DNA of 64,000 bases, from contig CANGLU010000008.1 in NCBI GenBank assembly GCA_947455025.1, positions 1 to 64,000 on the forward strand. The letters run 5' to 3'. This DNA comes from Hyphomicrobiales bacterium (GTDB lineage Bacteria; Pseudomonadota; Alphaproteobacteria; Rhizobiales; Beijerinckiaceae). Shown one piece after another: positions 44,504 through 53,470 of this stretch. The notes below the pieces were generated by a model. It saw only the letters and a list, made by a program, of their open reading frames with translations, ran no database searches and was not told the origin of the DNA. A program made the position numbers and the translations under genes. The first letter of the stretch is position 1; each line of letters starts with the position of its first letter.

Positions 44504-45711
44504 TACTTTGCCTCAACAGGCCATTGCCAAAAGCCATCGCCTTCATCTGCCAAGAAACGATGCAGCACCATTTTATGGACCTCATCCGCACCATCCACCA
44601 AGCGCGCTTGACGGGCATAGCGGTAAATCCATTCAAGCACGGTATCAGTTGAGTAACCCCGTGCGCCATTGATTTGGATCGACGTATCAACGGCGTCATG
44701 CAGAACTTTGGCCACATGCATTTTGGCCATTGAGATTTCTTTGCGGGCAAAAGAGCCTTGATCAAGCGCCCATGCCGCTTTCATGACAAGAAGGCGTCCG
44801 ATTTCAATGCGCATCGCGATATCGCCCAGCATCATTTGTACGCTTTCGCGTTCGGATAATTTCACGCCAAAGCCTTCGCGTTTGGCTGCATAATCACGCG
44901 CGATTTCGACCGCACGTTTCGATAAACCCAACCACCGCATGCAATGGGTGAGACGCGCTGGCCCCAACCGAACTTGCGTAACTTTTAAGCCCTTGCCCTC
45001 GCCGCCCAGAATGTTTTTTTCATTCACGACAAGGCCATCAAATTCCAATTCGCAATGGCCGCCATGTTCTTCCGGCCCCATAATGCCGATGCGCCGGACA
45101 ATCCGCCAACCAGGCTGGTCTTTATGGAATAAAAATGCGGTCAGACCGTGACGCGGATCATCCGAAGTGCGCGCCATCAGGATAAAATGGCTCGCCTCCT
45201 CGGCACCCGTAATGAACCATTTGCGGCCCGTAATGACATAGTCCGAGCCACGCTTTTCAGCGCGGGTCTGGATCATACCCGGATCAGATCCGCCGCCGGG
45301 GTGAGGCTCCGTCATCGCGAACGCCGAGCGGACTTTTCCCGCAACGATCGGGGCCAACCATTCGGCCTTCTGCTCGGGCGTGCCGAGCGCTTCGAGCACC
45401 ATCATATTGCCATCGTCGGGTGCCGCGGAATTGAACACGACCGGCCCGAAAATCGAGCGGTTCATCGCTTCATAGCAAACAGCCATGCCGACTTTGCCCA
45501 AGCCTTTGCCGCCCGTCTCGGGCTTTAATTGCAGGCACCACAGGCCTTCCGCGCGGGCTTTCGCACGCAAAGGCTCAAGGCGGGAGAGCGCAATATTGCC
45601 GTGACCGTCAAACGCGGAAGGATCGCTTTCAAGCGGCAGGATATGGGCATCGACAAAATCCGCGATCCGGCGGCGATACCCGTCAATCTCGTCGGAGATT
45701 TGAAAATCCAT
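44503..45711 (-). CDS. Acyl-CoA dehydrogenase
   Basis: A 402-residue flavoenzyme. Signatures are FAMTEPHPGGGSDPGMIQT, ITGRKWFITGAEEASH, IQINGARGYSTDTVLEWIYRYARQARLVDGADEV at the C-terminus, typical of the ACAD10/11-like group. The base Glu position cannot be fixed by eye. It is co-translated with the APH-like kinase, a pair that suggests breakdown of hydroxylated acyl-CoAs. GGGAGGA precedes the ATG but falls inside a hairpin. Confidence 0.87.
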   Translation of the reverse strand: MDFQISDEIDGYRRRIADFVDAHILPLESDPSAFDGHGNIALSRLEPLRAKARAEGLWCLQLKPETGGKGLGKVGMAVCYEAMNRSIFGPVVFNSAAPDDGNMMVLEALGTPEQKAEWLAPIVAGKVRSAFAMTEPHPGGGSDPGMIQTRAEKRGSDYVITGRKWFITGAEEASHFILMARTSDDPRHGLTAFLFHKDQPGWRIVRRIGIMGPEEHGGHCELEFDGLVVNEKNILGGEGKGLKVTQVRLGPARLTHCMRWLGLSKRAVEIARDYAAKREGFGVKLSERESVQMMLGDIAMRIEIGRLLVMKAAWALDQGSFARKEISMAKMHVAKVLHDAVDTSIQINGARGYSTDTVLEWIYRYARQARLVDGADEVHKMVLHRFLADEGDGFWQWPVEAK

Positions 45712-45719
45712 ACCTGTTT

Positions 45720-45734
45720 CCTCCCGTTGGGAGG
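45720..45734 (-). promoter_or_regulatory. Hairpin covering the acyl-CoA dehydrogenase ribosome binding site
   Basis: On the minus strand CCTCCC-AAC-GGGAGG forms a perfect 6-bp stem, and its 3' arm is the GGGAGG ribosome binding site, 8 nt before the ATG. It could hold translation low until opened. The stem is short, so the effect may be small. Confidence 0.4.
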
Positions 45735-45852
45735 TAATCTAAGCCGTAGAGGGACGAATTGCACGTGCTTTGATGACGGGTTTGCCGCGACGGAAATGCG
45801 GGTCTTAGCCAGCAAGTTATGGTTAATGTATCGTTATTAAAGGGATTAAACT

Positions 45853-45903
45853 TTGAAATGACAAAAGGTCCGCTATATGGTATCTATCATTTGATAGCTA
45901 TCA
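45853..45903 (+). promoter_or_regulatory. vapBC promoter and operator
   Basis: TTGAAA (45853-45858) and TATGGT (45876-45881) are spaced 17 bp and form a plausible promoter. Just downstream lie two overlapping inverted repeats: CTATCA-TT-TGATAG (45884-45897) and GATAGCTATC (45893-45902). This placement over the transcription start fits autorepression by the VapBC complex. Confidence 0.5.
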
Positions 45904-45916
45904 ATGGAGACCAACC

Positions 45917-46174
45917 ATGTCAGCAACCGCCAAACTCTTCATGCATGGCCGCAGTCAAGCCGTTCGCCTGCCCAAAGAATTCCGCTTTGAAGGAACCGAA
46001 GTGCAGGTACGCCGCGTCGGTAAACAGGTGATTTTGGAGCCGATGGCTGAGCCGTACAACGCGGCTGAATTTTGGGCCAAGATTGACGCTATTGGGGATG
46101 GAAATTTTTTAGAAGGGGTCGATTTGGAAGATCTGCCGCCGACTCCAGATCGCAGGGTGTTTTTTGACGAATGA
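45917..46174 (+). CDS. vapB: VapB-type antitoxin
   Basis: An 85-residue antitoxin. The first 45 residues form a SpoVT/AbrB-like swapped-hairpin DNA-binding domain ([20 protein letters not shown], then [14 protein letters not shown]). The acidic C-terminal tail ([16 protein letters not shown]) would wrap the toxin. GGAGA lies 7 nt before the ATG. It overlaps vapC by 4 bp (ATGA), the usual coupling. Confidence 0.88.
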   Translation: MSATAKLFMHGRSQAVRLPKEFRFEGTEVQVRRVGKQVILEPMAEPYNAAEFWAKIDAIGDGNFLEGVDLEDLPPTPDRRVFFDE

Positions 46175-46584
46175 TATGTCTTGATACGAATGTTGTGATC
46201 ACCGCATTAAATGGTCGGATCCCTATCATTAGAGAACGACTTTATGCCTATTTTCAAAAGCGGCTCCCCTTGGGATTACCCGTCATTGCGCATTACGAAT
46301 TACTCTATGGGTGTGCCCGCAGCACAAAGCGCGCCCAATCGGAGGCGCAGTTACGGGCATTTTTGAACCAAGGTATCACCGTTCTTCCTTTCGAAATCGG
46401 AGATGCTCAACATGCGGGTGATATTAGAGCTGATCTAGAAAAAATGGGTCAACCGATAGGCCATTATGACTTTCTCATCGCCGCCCAAGCGCGAAGCCGT
46501 GGGGCAACACTTGTTACCGCCAATACGCGCGAGTTTTTCCGGGTGCCAGGATTGGTTGTTGAGGATTGGTCGCAAGAGCCGTGA
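46171..46584 (+). CDS. vapC: VapC PIN-domain toxin
   Basis: A 137-residue PIN ribonuclease. The acidic metal-binding residues are visible: Asp5 in CLDTNVVI, Glu in HYELLYG, and Asp in [11 protein letters not shown], followed by TANTREF. VapC proteins cut tRNA or rRNA. It overlaps its antitoxin at the start and ends 16 bp before the convergent HTH antitoxin gene. Confidence 0.9.
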   Translation: MICLDTNVVITALNGRIPIIRERLYAYFQKRLPLGLPVIAHYELLYGCARSTKRAQSEAQLRAFLNQGITVLPFEIGDAQHAGDIRADLEKMGQPIGHYDFLIAAQARSRGATLVTANTREFFRVPGLVVEDWSQEP

Positions 46585-46599
46585 CGGCACATAACAGCT

Positions 46600-46944
46600 T
46601 CAGGCCGCCCGTGCGGCAGCCAGCGTGGCCAATGCGGCTTCTGGATCGCGCGCCAGCAAGATCAACAAGGATTTACCCGCAGGGTCAATGCCGTTGCGAC
46701 CCTGCTCCCAATTGCGCAAGGTCGCAACGGGAAGACCTAAGGCTTCGGCAAATTGTTCTTGGGTCATGTTTAATCGACGACGAAGGTTTTTAGGAGCGAT
46801 GATCTGATCCAGCGTCAATTCTGGGGCCGTATCAGCATCCTCGCCGATGGCCTTGGCAACGGCCTCGTCTGTCGCTTGCTGCAAGGACGGACGGCCACGC
46901 TTGGCCGCTCGAATATCGCCTAGTGATTGACGAATGTTTGCCAT
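46600..46944 (-). CDS. Helix-turn-helix antitoxin paired with BrnT-like toxin
   Basis: A 114-residue protein. The C-terminal half is an XRE/HigA-like helix-turn-helix (MTQEQFAEALGLPVATLRNWEQG), preceded by a polar N-terminal region (RGRPSLQQATDEAVAKAIG) that probably binds the toxin. This is not the ribbon-helix-helix BrnA of the classical BrnTA pair, but HTH partners with BrnT-like toxins are known. It overlaps the toxin gene by 25 bp. Confidence 0.75.
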   Translation of the reverse strand: MANIRQSLGDIRAAKRGRPSLQQATDEAVAKAIGEDADTAPELTLDQIIAPKNLRRRLNMTQEQFAEALGLPVATLRNWEQGRNGIDPAGKSLLILLARDPEAALATLAAARAA

Positions 46945-47195
46945 ATCTCACGCTCCCTTTTACTGGCATGACGGGCCGAAATAATCCGCCTTACCTCGCC
47001 CCGATCGGTATAGACGACGACTAAAACCACACCGTCTACTTCGCCAATGGCAATAATGCGCTCTTCGCCGTAGTCCCTGCGGTCATCAATTGCCGTTTGA
47101 ACAGGTCCATCAAAAATCAAGGCAGCACTTGCAAAATCAAGCTGCCGATCTCGTAAATTTCGATTGCTTTTAGCGTCATCCCACTCGAAAAGCAT
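46920..47195 (-). CDS. brnT: BrnT family toxin
   Basis: A 91-residue toxin. LFEWDDAKSNRNLRDR at the start, the strand pair ERIIAIGEVDGVVLVVVYTDR, and the end RRIISARHASKRERE are the BrnT pattern, a RelE-fold ribonuclease. The gene is upstream of its antitoxin and overlaps it. No good ribosome binding site is seen; a small inverted repeat lies just upstream. Confidence 0.85.
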   Translation of the reverse strand: MLFEWDDAKSNRNLRDRQLDFASAALIFDGPVQTAIDDRRDYGEERIIAIGEVDGVVLVVVYTDRGEVRRIISARHASKREREIWQTFVNH

Positions 47196-47206
47196 GGATC
47201 TAAAAC

Positions 47207-47221
47207 TACGCTATTCGCGTA
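47207..47221. promoter_or_regulatory. Small inverted repeat upstream of brnT
   Basis: TACGC-TATTC-GCGTA has perfect 5-bp arms and ends 11 bp before the brnT start. It may be the operator of the pair. Short arms make a chance match possible. Confidence 0.35.
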
Positions 47222-47245
47222 TTTTTGTCTATGCTTTTTTCCGTG

Positions 47246-48196
47246 TCACCGAAACCCGTCGGTAACCTCAAGGATGGCGTCCAGCGTGCCAGGTTCGGTG
47301 CCGGCGTGGCCTGCGTCGGGGACGATGCGGAAATCGGCTCTGGGCCATGCTTTGTGCAGATCCCACGCGTTTTTAAGTGGGGTGCAGACATCATAGCGGC
47401 CATGGATGATCGCGCCGGGGATCGAGGCGATTTTATCAACATTGGCGAGCAATTGATCATCGCGGTCAAAAAAGCCGCGATGGATAAAGTAATGGCATTC
47501 GATACGGGCGAAGGCCAGGGCATAGTCATCGCTGCCAAACAAGGCGACCCGGGCGGGATCCGCGAGCAAGGAGATGGTTTTGCCTTCCCACTGGCTCCAT
47601 GCCCGCGCGGCTTGAAGCTGTGTCTCTCGGTCAGGCGAAGTAAGACGTTTATAATAGGCGGTGATCATATCGCCGCGTTCATCGTCGGGGATCGGCGCGA
47701 GAAAGCCTTCCCACGCATCGGGGAAAAGCCAATGCGCGCCCGATTGATAAAACCACAACAGCTCTTCACGGCGGAGCATGAAGATGCCGCGCAGCACCAG
47801 CTCGGTCACCCGATTGGGGCAAAGCTGCGCGTAGGATAAAGCGAGCGTTGAGCCCCACGAGCCGCCCAACACTTGCCAACGCTCAATCCCAAGATGCTCG
47901 CGCAACCGCTCAATATCGGCGACGAGATCCCATGTCGTGTTTTCCCGCAATTCGGCATGCGGTGTCGATTTTCCGCAGCCGCGCTGATCGAACAGAATGA
48001 TGCGATAGGCTGCTGGATCGTGCAGCCGCCGCATGAAGGGGTTGGAACCACCGCCTGGCCCGCCATGCAGCAACACGACGGGTTTGCCGTTCGGGTTGCC
48101 GCTTTCTTCAAAATAAAGCTCATGGATGTCCGACACACGCAGACGTCCCGTTAAATAGGGCTCTATCTCCGGATAGGCTTGGCGTAATCCATCCAT
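47246..48196 (-). CDS. pip: Prolyl aminopeptidase
   Basis: About 316 residues of the alpha/beta-hydrolase S33 family. LHGGPGGGSNPFM is the oxyanion region, GGSWGSTLALSYAQ carries the nucleophile Ser, and GRYDVCTP and DAGHAG supply the acid and His. The cap domain segment LRGIFMLRREELLWFYQSGAHWLFPD is typical of Pip. It removes N-terminal proline from peptides. ATG 48196 has AAGGG upstream and lies 11 bp after the flavoenzyme stop, so the two share a transcript. Confidence 0.88.
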   Translation of the reverse strand: MDGLRQAYPEIEPYLTGRLRVSDIHELYFEESGNPNGKPVVLLHGGPGGGSNPFMRRLHDPAAYRIILFDQRGCGKSTPHAELRENTTWDLVADIERLREHLGIERWQVLGGSWGSTLALSYAQLCPNRVTELVLRGIFMLRREELLWFYQSGAHWLFPDAWEGFLAPIPDDERGDMITAYYKRLTSPDRETQLQAARAWSQWEGKTISLLADPARVALFGSDDYALAFARIECHYFIHRGFFDRDDQLLANVDKIASIPGAIIHGRYDVCTPLKNAWDLHKAWPRADFRIVPDAGHAGTEPGTLDAILEVTDGFR

Positions 48197-48207
48197 TTGC
48201 TTTTCCC

Positions 48208-50628
48208 TTACGCGCGCAAGCGTTCGTTTTTCGGGTCCCATGCGCAATCGGCCATGACATGCGCTTTGCAGAGATTGCCCATCATCATGATGTCGAACGA
48301 CGTGCCGGGTTTGGCCAAGGCTGGCTCAACATAAGCAAAGCTCAAGGATTTACCCGTTGCGTGACCATAGGCACCGCCTGTCGTTAAGCCAACGATTTTT
48401 CCATCGTGATAGATCGGCTCATTGCCATAACAATCATTATCGATCGCTTCGACTTCGAGATAGACGAGTTCGATGCGCGGGCCTTGTTGCTTTGAAGCAA
48501 GCGTGCCGGGTTTGCCGATAAAGTCCTTGTTGAAATCGACGAAGCGTTCCATCGCCCCTTCGATCATCGTGACTTCATTGGTCAGTTCCGAGCCCCAACC
48601 GCGATAGGCCTTTTCCATGCGCAGCGAGTTCATCGCATAGGTGCCAAAGAGTTGGATGCCCTGCGGTTTGCCGGACGCCATCAAGGCTGCAAAAACCTTT
48701 GGCATCTCCGCCATGGGGCAATGCAGCTCCCAACCGAGCTCACCGACATAATTGACGCGCAAGAGCCGGACGCCAGCGACGCCTGCAACCTTAGCTTCTT
48801 TACCCGTTAGCCAGCGGAAGCTTGCATTGGTGAGATCGATATCGGTCAGCGGTGCGAGTGTTTCGCGCGCATGAGGGCCTGCGAGAACGAGCACGCCATA
48901 GTCATCCGTCACATCGGTAATCGTTACCTTCTCGCCCTTTTCAACCCGCCAATTCAGCTGATCAAAATCATGCAGCTGTGCCACCGCGGCCGAGAGCACA
49001 TAGAAATGATCTTCCGCCAAACGGGTGACGGTGATTTCCGATTCAATAAAGCCATTGGCATTCAAAAGGTGACCCAGCATAACGCCGCCGACCTTGGCCG
49101 GAATCTTGTTGGCGCAGATGCGGGAGAGATAGGTATAGGCATCGGGGCCTGAGACTTCATATTTAGAGAAGGTCGATAGATCCATGAGGCCGACGCGGTT
49201 GCGAACGGCTTCGCATTCGCTCTTCACAGCCTCCCACCAATTCGAGCGTTTAAAGGAGAAGACCTCGCCCTTGCCGCTTTTATCGTACCAGCGCGGACGC
49301 TCCCAACCATAGATCTGGCTGAATTGCGCGCCTTCATTCTTAAGCGTCTCATAGAGCGACGATTTGCGAAGGCCGCGACCGACCGTGTGCTGCTCACCGG
49401 GCTTATAGCAATAATACATGTGGTGATAATCGGCGATGGAGACTTCTTCCGTATAGTCTTTATCCGCCCAATTGCCGAAACGGCGCGGATCAAACTCACG
49501 CATATTGATCTCGGCCTGACCATGAACCATCCATTGCGCGAGATATTTGCCAGCCCCGCCGCCTTGGCAGATGCCGATCGATGCTCCGCAATGCATCCAA
49601 TAGTTTTTCGGCCCCGGTGCAGGACCTGAAAGATAGGTACCATCCGGCGTATGGGTGATCGCGCCCGAGATGACGCTCTTGACGCCCGCTTCAGCAAAGA
49701 GCGGGAAGCGCTCGATGCAGCGTTCGAGATAGGGCATCAAGCGATCAAGCTCAGGGGTTACCAACTCGCTTTCGAAATCCCATGCCGGTGGCTTGCCATC
49801 CCAGCAGACATGCGCGGTGCCGGTTTCATAAGGGCCGATCAATACGCCATTCGTCTCCTCGCGGAGATAGGCATGCGACCAGGGATCGCGCACGACGGGC
49901 AATTCACGCTCGAGCGCGATCAGCTCCTTGACCGGCTCCGTGATCAGATAATGATGCAGCATATTGGAGATCGGCACATTATGTCCGGTCCAAGAGCCTA
50001 CGACATCGCAATAGGAACCTGCGGAATTGACGACGTGCTCGCAGATGATGTTGCCGTGATCGGTGATCACTTCCCATTCGCCCGAGGGCAGGAGCTTGAT
50101 GTCGGTGACCAGCGTACGCCGGTAGATTTCAGCGCCGAGCTTGCGCGCGCCTGCCGCCATCGCATTGGTAATGTCGGCAGGGGCGACATGGCCATCGGTA
50201 ATGGTGTGGAACGCGGCCTTCACGCCATCGGTATTCAAGAAGGGGTGAACCTTTTTGATCTCTTCCGGCCCGATGATATGGGCTTCATAGCCCGCAAGCT
50301 TCGAGACGCCATAGACTTGCTTGAGCCAATTGACCTCTTCATCCGTGCAGGCAAGCCGCAAGCCGCCGCAACCGTGCCAGCTCACCGCATGGCCGGTGAG
50401 TTCTTCAAGCTTGGGATAAAGCTCGGTGCCATACATGTGCACCTTGGTCATATTAAGAGAGGAGTTGAAATGCGGGCACTGACCCGCCGCGTGCCATGTG
50501 GAGCCGGAGGTCAACTCGCCCTTCTCAATGAGGACAACATCCGACCAGCCTTCAAGCGCCAGATGGTACAAAAGGCCTACGCCCATCACGCCACCACCGA
50601 CAACAACCACTCTGGCATGCGATTTCAT
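48208..50628 (-). CDS. Dimethylglycine/sarcosine dehydrogenase family flavoprotein
   Basis: About 806 residues. The N-terminal DAO domain has VVVVGGGVMGVG for FAD, and STWHAAGQ places the His that bonds FAD covalently. The C-terminal half from about residue 430 is a GcvT-like folate-binding domain (MDLSTFSKYEVSGPDAYTYLSR; GVRLLRVNYVGELGWELHCP). Such enzymes demethylate N-methylated glycines with transfer of the one-carbon unit to tetrahydrofolate. ATG 50628 has AGGG at good spacing; a GTG lies 3 codons upstream. Substrate (dimethylglycine, sarcosine or similar) is not fixed by sequence. Confidence 0.85.
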   Translation of the reverse strand: MKSHARVVVVGGGVMGVGLLYHLALEGWSDVVLIEKGELTSGSTWHAAGQCPHFNSSLNMTKVHMYGTELYPKLEELTGHAVSWHGCGGLRLACTDEEVNWLKQVYGVSKLAGYEAHIIGPEEIKKVHPFLNTDGVKAAFHTITDGHVAPADITNAMAAGARKLGAEIYRRTLVTDIKLLPSGEWEVITDHGNIICEHVVNSAGSYCDVVGSWTGHNVPISNMLHHYLITEPVKELIALERELPVVRDPWSHAYLREETNGVLIGPYETGTAHVCWDGKPPAWDFESELVTPELDRLMPYLERCIERFPLFAEAGVKSVISGAITHTPDGTYLSGPAPGPKNYWMHCGASIGICQGGGAGKYLAQWMVHGQAEINMREFDPRRFGNWADKDYTEEVSIADYHHMYYCYKPGEQHTVGRGLRKSSLYETLKNEGAQFSQIYGWERPRWYDKSGKGEVFSFKRSNWWEAVKSECEAVRNRVGLMDLSTFSKYEVSGPDAYTYLSRICANKIPAKVGGVMLGHLLNANGFIESEITVTRLAEDHFYVLSAAVAQLHDFDQLNWRVEKGEKVTITDVTDDYGVLVLAGPHARETLAPLTDIDLTNASFRWLTGKEAKVAGVAGVRLLRVNYVGELGWELHCPMAEMPKVFAALMASGKPQGIQLFGTYAMNSLRMEKAYRGWGSELTNEVTMIEGAMERFVDFNKDFIGKPGTLASKQQGPRIELVYLEVEAIDNDCYGNEPIYHDGKIVGLTTGGAYGHATGKSLSFAYVEPALAKPGTSFDIMMMGNLCKAHVMADCAWDPKNERLRA

Positions 50629-50736
50629 TTGGTCCACCCTCTATCTTTAAAAGACGATTATAATTCGAAAGGTAGTCCGCCGCGCCCGCTGCCATGATGC
50701 CTCGGTGCGACGCCTACCATTCCGGACGCGCCTCCC

Positions 50737-51807
50737 TCAGCGTTGCGCCAGTCGAGCAACGAGGTCGGCGGTTTCCTTTTGACCCAAGGCACCAAGGCGC
50801 ATAGCGACCGACCAGCGCTTGCCACCAGCGAGCTCAACCATATTGCCCTTTGCCTTCTCCGCCGTGAATCCTTCGGTCTCGGCGGTTGCCGGAAACGCCA
50901 TGCCGATCGCATCTTGATCGGGCGTGCGACAAATCCAGCGGATACATTTTGCGGCTTGTGATGGCTGATAGCGGATGTAGTCCGCCGTACCATCAGGACG
51001 CTTTTGCAGCGCATGGGCAAAGCCATCACGGTCGGCCTGCATATCGATGGTGAAGACGATCTCCGGATCAAAGCCCATACCAGGCTCTAAAATGTGATGC
51101 AGCTTCGGCGCTTTGGCGAGCTCGGCGATGAACTCTTTATAGCCGGGCTTCGGTGTAATATGGCCGGGTATCGCTTGGCGAACGCGCACCGCTTCTGGCG
51201 TATAGGGCGCCGAATAAACCATCTCGCCGTGATCGACGGGCCGGAAATTCGCATGCGCGAGATACATCAGATCCATCGGCGTCTGCTTCAGATTATCAAT
51301 ATCGAGCTCGATATCGAGAAGCGTTGAATTGGCGGCCATCGTAATGCTCGCCGTTGCGAGATAATGGACGGTGAAGGCAACGGCATATTGATAGGTGCCT
51401 ACAATTTTAAGGGTCTGAGCCGCCTCGTCCCATTCAAGCCATGCCTTTTGAAAAGGGGCGTTCGGCAACTCGCCGTGGAGCGGGTGACGATCACCAGGCC
51501 CCGGCGCGCCCATTCCGCTGATGCCGCAATGAATGAAGAAGGCGCCATAGGTTTCCAAATAGGTTTGCGTGGCGACCGGCTCATTGAACATCGACTTCAT
51601 CGTGAGGTCGCGACCATCGAACACCGCGCGCCAAATCTGCTGACCCTTGAACGGCAAAACATCGATGTGGCCGCGTTGATTCGCGATCCGAAGTCCCTCT
51701 ATCCCCGTCGAATACCGAAAAGTTGAGACCTTGAATTCGCCCATCGACCCTAGCGATGTTTCGTGATCGGCAAACATTGATCGTGTCAATTCAATCCGCA
51801 CCGGCAT
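50737..51807 (-). CDS. DUF4432 (aldose 1-epimerase-like) protein
   Basis: A 356-residue protein of the galactose-mutarotase-like fold. FFIHCGISGMGAPGPGDRHPLHGELPNAPF resembles the sugar-binding His region of DUF4432 proteins, and MDLMYLAHANFRP is the second conserved block. It probably binds or epimerises a sugar. AAGGA lies upstream of the ATG. It is 108 bp upstream of the flavoenzyme on the same strand, but a joint pathway is not obvious. Confidence 0.75.
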   Translation of the reverse strand: MPVRIELTRSMFADHETSLGSMGEFKVSTFRYSTGIEGLRIANQRGHIDVLPFKGQQIWRAVFDGRDLTMKSMFNEPVATQTYLETYGAFFIHCGISGMGAPGPGDRHPLHGELPNAPFQKAWLEWDEAAQTLKIVGTYQYAVAFTVHYLATASITMAANSTLLDIELDIDNLKQTPMDLMYLAHANFRPVDHGEMVYSAPYTPEAVRVRQAIPGHITPKPGYKEFIAELAKAPKLHHILEPGMGFDPEIVFTIDMQADRDGFAHALQKRPDGTADYIRYQPSQAAKCIRWICRTPDQDAIGMAFPATAETEGFTAEKAKGNMVELAGGKRWSVAMRLGALGQKETADLVARLAQR

Positions 51808-52108
51808 CTTCTTTTTCCTTACCCGAGAAATGAAATTTTTCTATGATTCCAAACTCTTTTGCCATGAAAGGCGCCGTTTGGTCCAGCACCCATCACATGG
51901 ATTTGAGTGCGGCGAGAGGCCTCGCGAAGGAGCCAAGTGGAGCATCGATGATATCGCTCCTCGTCCAATCTCATCATACCCCTTTGCAAACCAATGAAAT
52001 TACATCAGAACTACATCTTGCGAAGTGATTGCGATTCTGCGCAAATGCGTTAGAAGTGCGTCGTTCGCGTGCTGTGAACGGATCGGCTCTAACGATTGAA
52101 ATGTAAGC
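51808..52108. other. Intergenic region
   Basis: About 300 bp between divergent genes. A 61-codon frame (51843-52028) has no family features or ribosome binding site and is not called. I see no clear promoter, palindrome or RNA gene here. Confidence 0.4.
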
Positions 52109-52564
52109 ATGCTTTTTGAGTACTGTGCTGAGTGCCGCAGATGTTGCAATGTCGAGGAGGGGCAGCCTGCCCTCGAGGTAACGTTGACGGACACCGAGCA
52201 AAAGAAATTTGGCAGCATCTGCATTGAAGACAATTGTACCCATCTCGGCAACGAAGGTTGCTCGCTGGGGAACGAGAAGCCATTTTCGTGCAGCCTCTAC
52301 CCGCTCTCGTTTAACCCGCATTCGCGTGAGTTCTTCTTCGACAATGAGTGCCCGCTGATGCCGACCTACATCACGCAGCTGGCCGATAAGGGCAGCGAGG
52401 CATCGGCTCATCTGGGCGCGATTACAGAAAAAATATTGAAGCTTGAGAAGACAAACGGTGATTTTTTAGTAGAAAATCATGCTGTGGATATTGACTACTT
52501 CGAATTGATCAAGCTTCCTCATGCAGCTTTGCCGACGCGTTCGGCTAAAAAGGCGAGGCAGTAA
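52109..52564 (+). CDS. YkgJ-like cysteine-cluster protein
   Basis: A 151-residue protein. The N-terminal CAECRRCC (C6, C9, C12, C13) is the zinc- or iron-binding cluster of the YkgJ/CxxCxxCC family. More cysteines follow in CIEDNCTHLGNEGCSL and PFSCSLYPLSF, eleven in total, enough for an Fe-S or zinc centre. Function is unknown for the family. The next gene starts 34 bp after its stop in the same direction, so they form an operon. Inference: it supplies a metal centre to the acyltransferase-like partner. Confidence 0.72.
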   Translation: MLFEYCAECRRCCNVEEGQPALEVTLTDTEQKKFGSICIEDNCTHLGNEGCSLGNEKPFSCSLYPLSFNPHSREFFFDNECPLMPTYITQLADKGSEASAHLGAITEKILKLEKTNGDFLVENHAVDIDYFELIKLPHAALPTRSAKKARQ

Positions 52565-52598
52565 CGTGCTTAAAAAAACGAATTCAACAGGGACCGCT

Positions 52599-53438
52599 AT
52601 GAGTATCAAGCGTGTTGGCTTCCAAAGCTGGACTGATGAAAACCTCTGCGTCGAGAGCAATCACAACGACATCATCTATTACACGACACGCTGGGACGCG
52701 CTCTGCCCCTATGTCGATGTCAGCGACGAGATGCTCAAAAACGTGCCGAAGCCGTTTATTGTTTACGCGCTCCCGCCTGAAGGCCCTTATGGCGTGCCGA
52801 TCGGCGACCAATATGGGCTGGTGGATACCCAGTCGGATGCGTTCTGGAATGACGAACGCCGCACGCGCAAATTTCGTGAATACGACAAGATGTGGCGGAA
52901 CTTCGTCTACTCCGAGGAAGTGATCCCCGGCACCGAGCTGACCTTCGACCGGATGGTCGAGATGGGCGGCCAGCATTTTGAGAACTGCTATATTGATGAC
53001 CGCGAGATCGAAGGCTTCGTCGATTACTGCCAGAAGCTGAAGGTCCTTGTGATCAAGGTGCACGATACGGATGGCACGCTTGTTTTAACCGATGTCTCGA
53101 TCTTGCTGCCTGAGTACAACCAGCTTTATGGCAGCTTCTGCCAATGGAACCGCGCCTATAAGAACAAGTCGCCCGGCCTCTATGCCTGCCTGCTTGCGAT
53201 CCGCTGGGCCAACAAGAACAATCTGCGCTATTACAATCTCGGCCCTGTAGGCGATTATGGCTACAAGGAATTGTTCGTCACCGATTACGAACCGATTTAT
53301 TCCCTAGCCCTTACCGATCTCGACCATCCATTGGCGCTCGACGACACATCGCCGCTCCACACCGATTTCGATGTCAAACATTGGAACCAAGTGTATCGGG
53401 ATGTCGAGCCGATCAAGAAATTCAATCGGGTCAGCTGA
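52599..53438 (+). CDS. Acyltransferase-like protein resembling Ate1/Bpt C-terminal domain
   Basis: About 279 residues. I do not recognise the N-terminal half. The second half shows VLTDVSILLPEYNQLYGSF, ACLLAIRWANKNNLRYYNLGP, then GDYGYKELF and a final YEPIYSLALTD. This order of strand, long helix, YYNLGP and YKxxF resembles the GNAT-like domain of arginyl/leucyl-tRNA-protein transferases. In those enzymes a cysteine cluster lies N-terminal; here a separate cysteine-cluster gene precedes it. ATG 52599 has AGGGA upstream. It ends at a shared terminator with the SET-domain gene. The similarity is by eye only; another GNAT-type role is possible. Confidence 0.5.
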   Translation: MSIKRVGFQSWTDENLCVESNHNDIIYYTTRWDALCPYVDVSDEMLKNVPKPFIVYALPPEGPYGVPIGDQYGLVDTQSDAFWNDERRTRKFREYDKMWRNFVYSEEVIPGTELTFDRMVEMGGQHFENCYIDDREIEGFVDYCQKLKVLVIKVHDTDGTLVLTDVSILLPEYNQLYGSFCQWNRAYKNKSPGLYACLLAIRWANKNNLRYYNLGPVGDYGYKELFVTDYEPIYSLALTDLDHPLALDDTSPLHTDFDVKHWNQVYRDVEPIKKFNRVS

Positions 53439-53443
53439 GGAAT

Positions 53444-53470
53444 AATTGGCGCTTTAAGGCGCCAATTTTT
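53444..53470. terminator. Bidirectional intrinsic terminator
   Basis: AATTGGCGC pairs perfectly with GCGCCAATT around TTTAAG, followed by TTTT. It separates the convergent acyltransferase-like and SET-domain genes. Confidence 0.85.

Noticed and set aside
49651-50697. 348-codon plus-strand frame
   Set aside because: Antisense to the flavoprotein with FAD motif and GcvT domain; long only because of codon bias.
51843-52028. 61-codon frame in the intergenic gap
   Set aside because: No ribosome binding site and no recognisable sequence.
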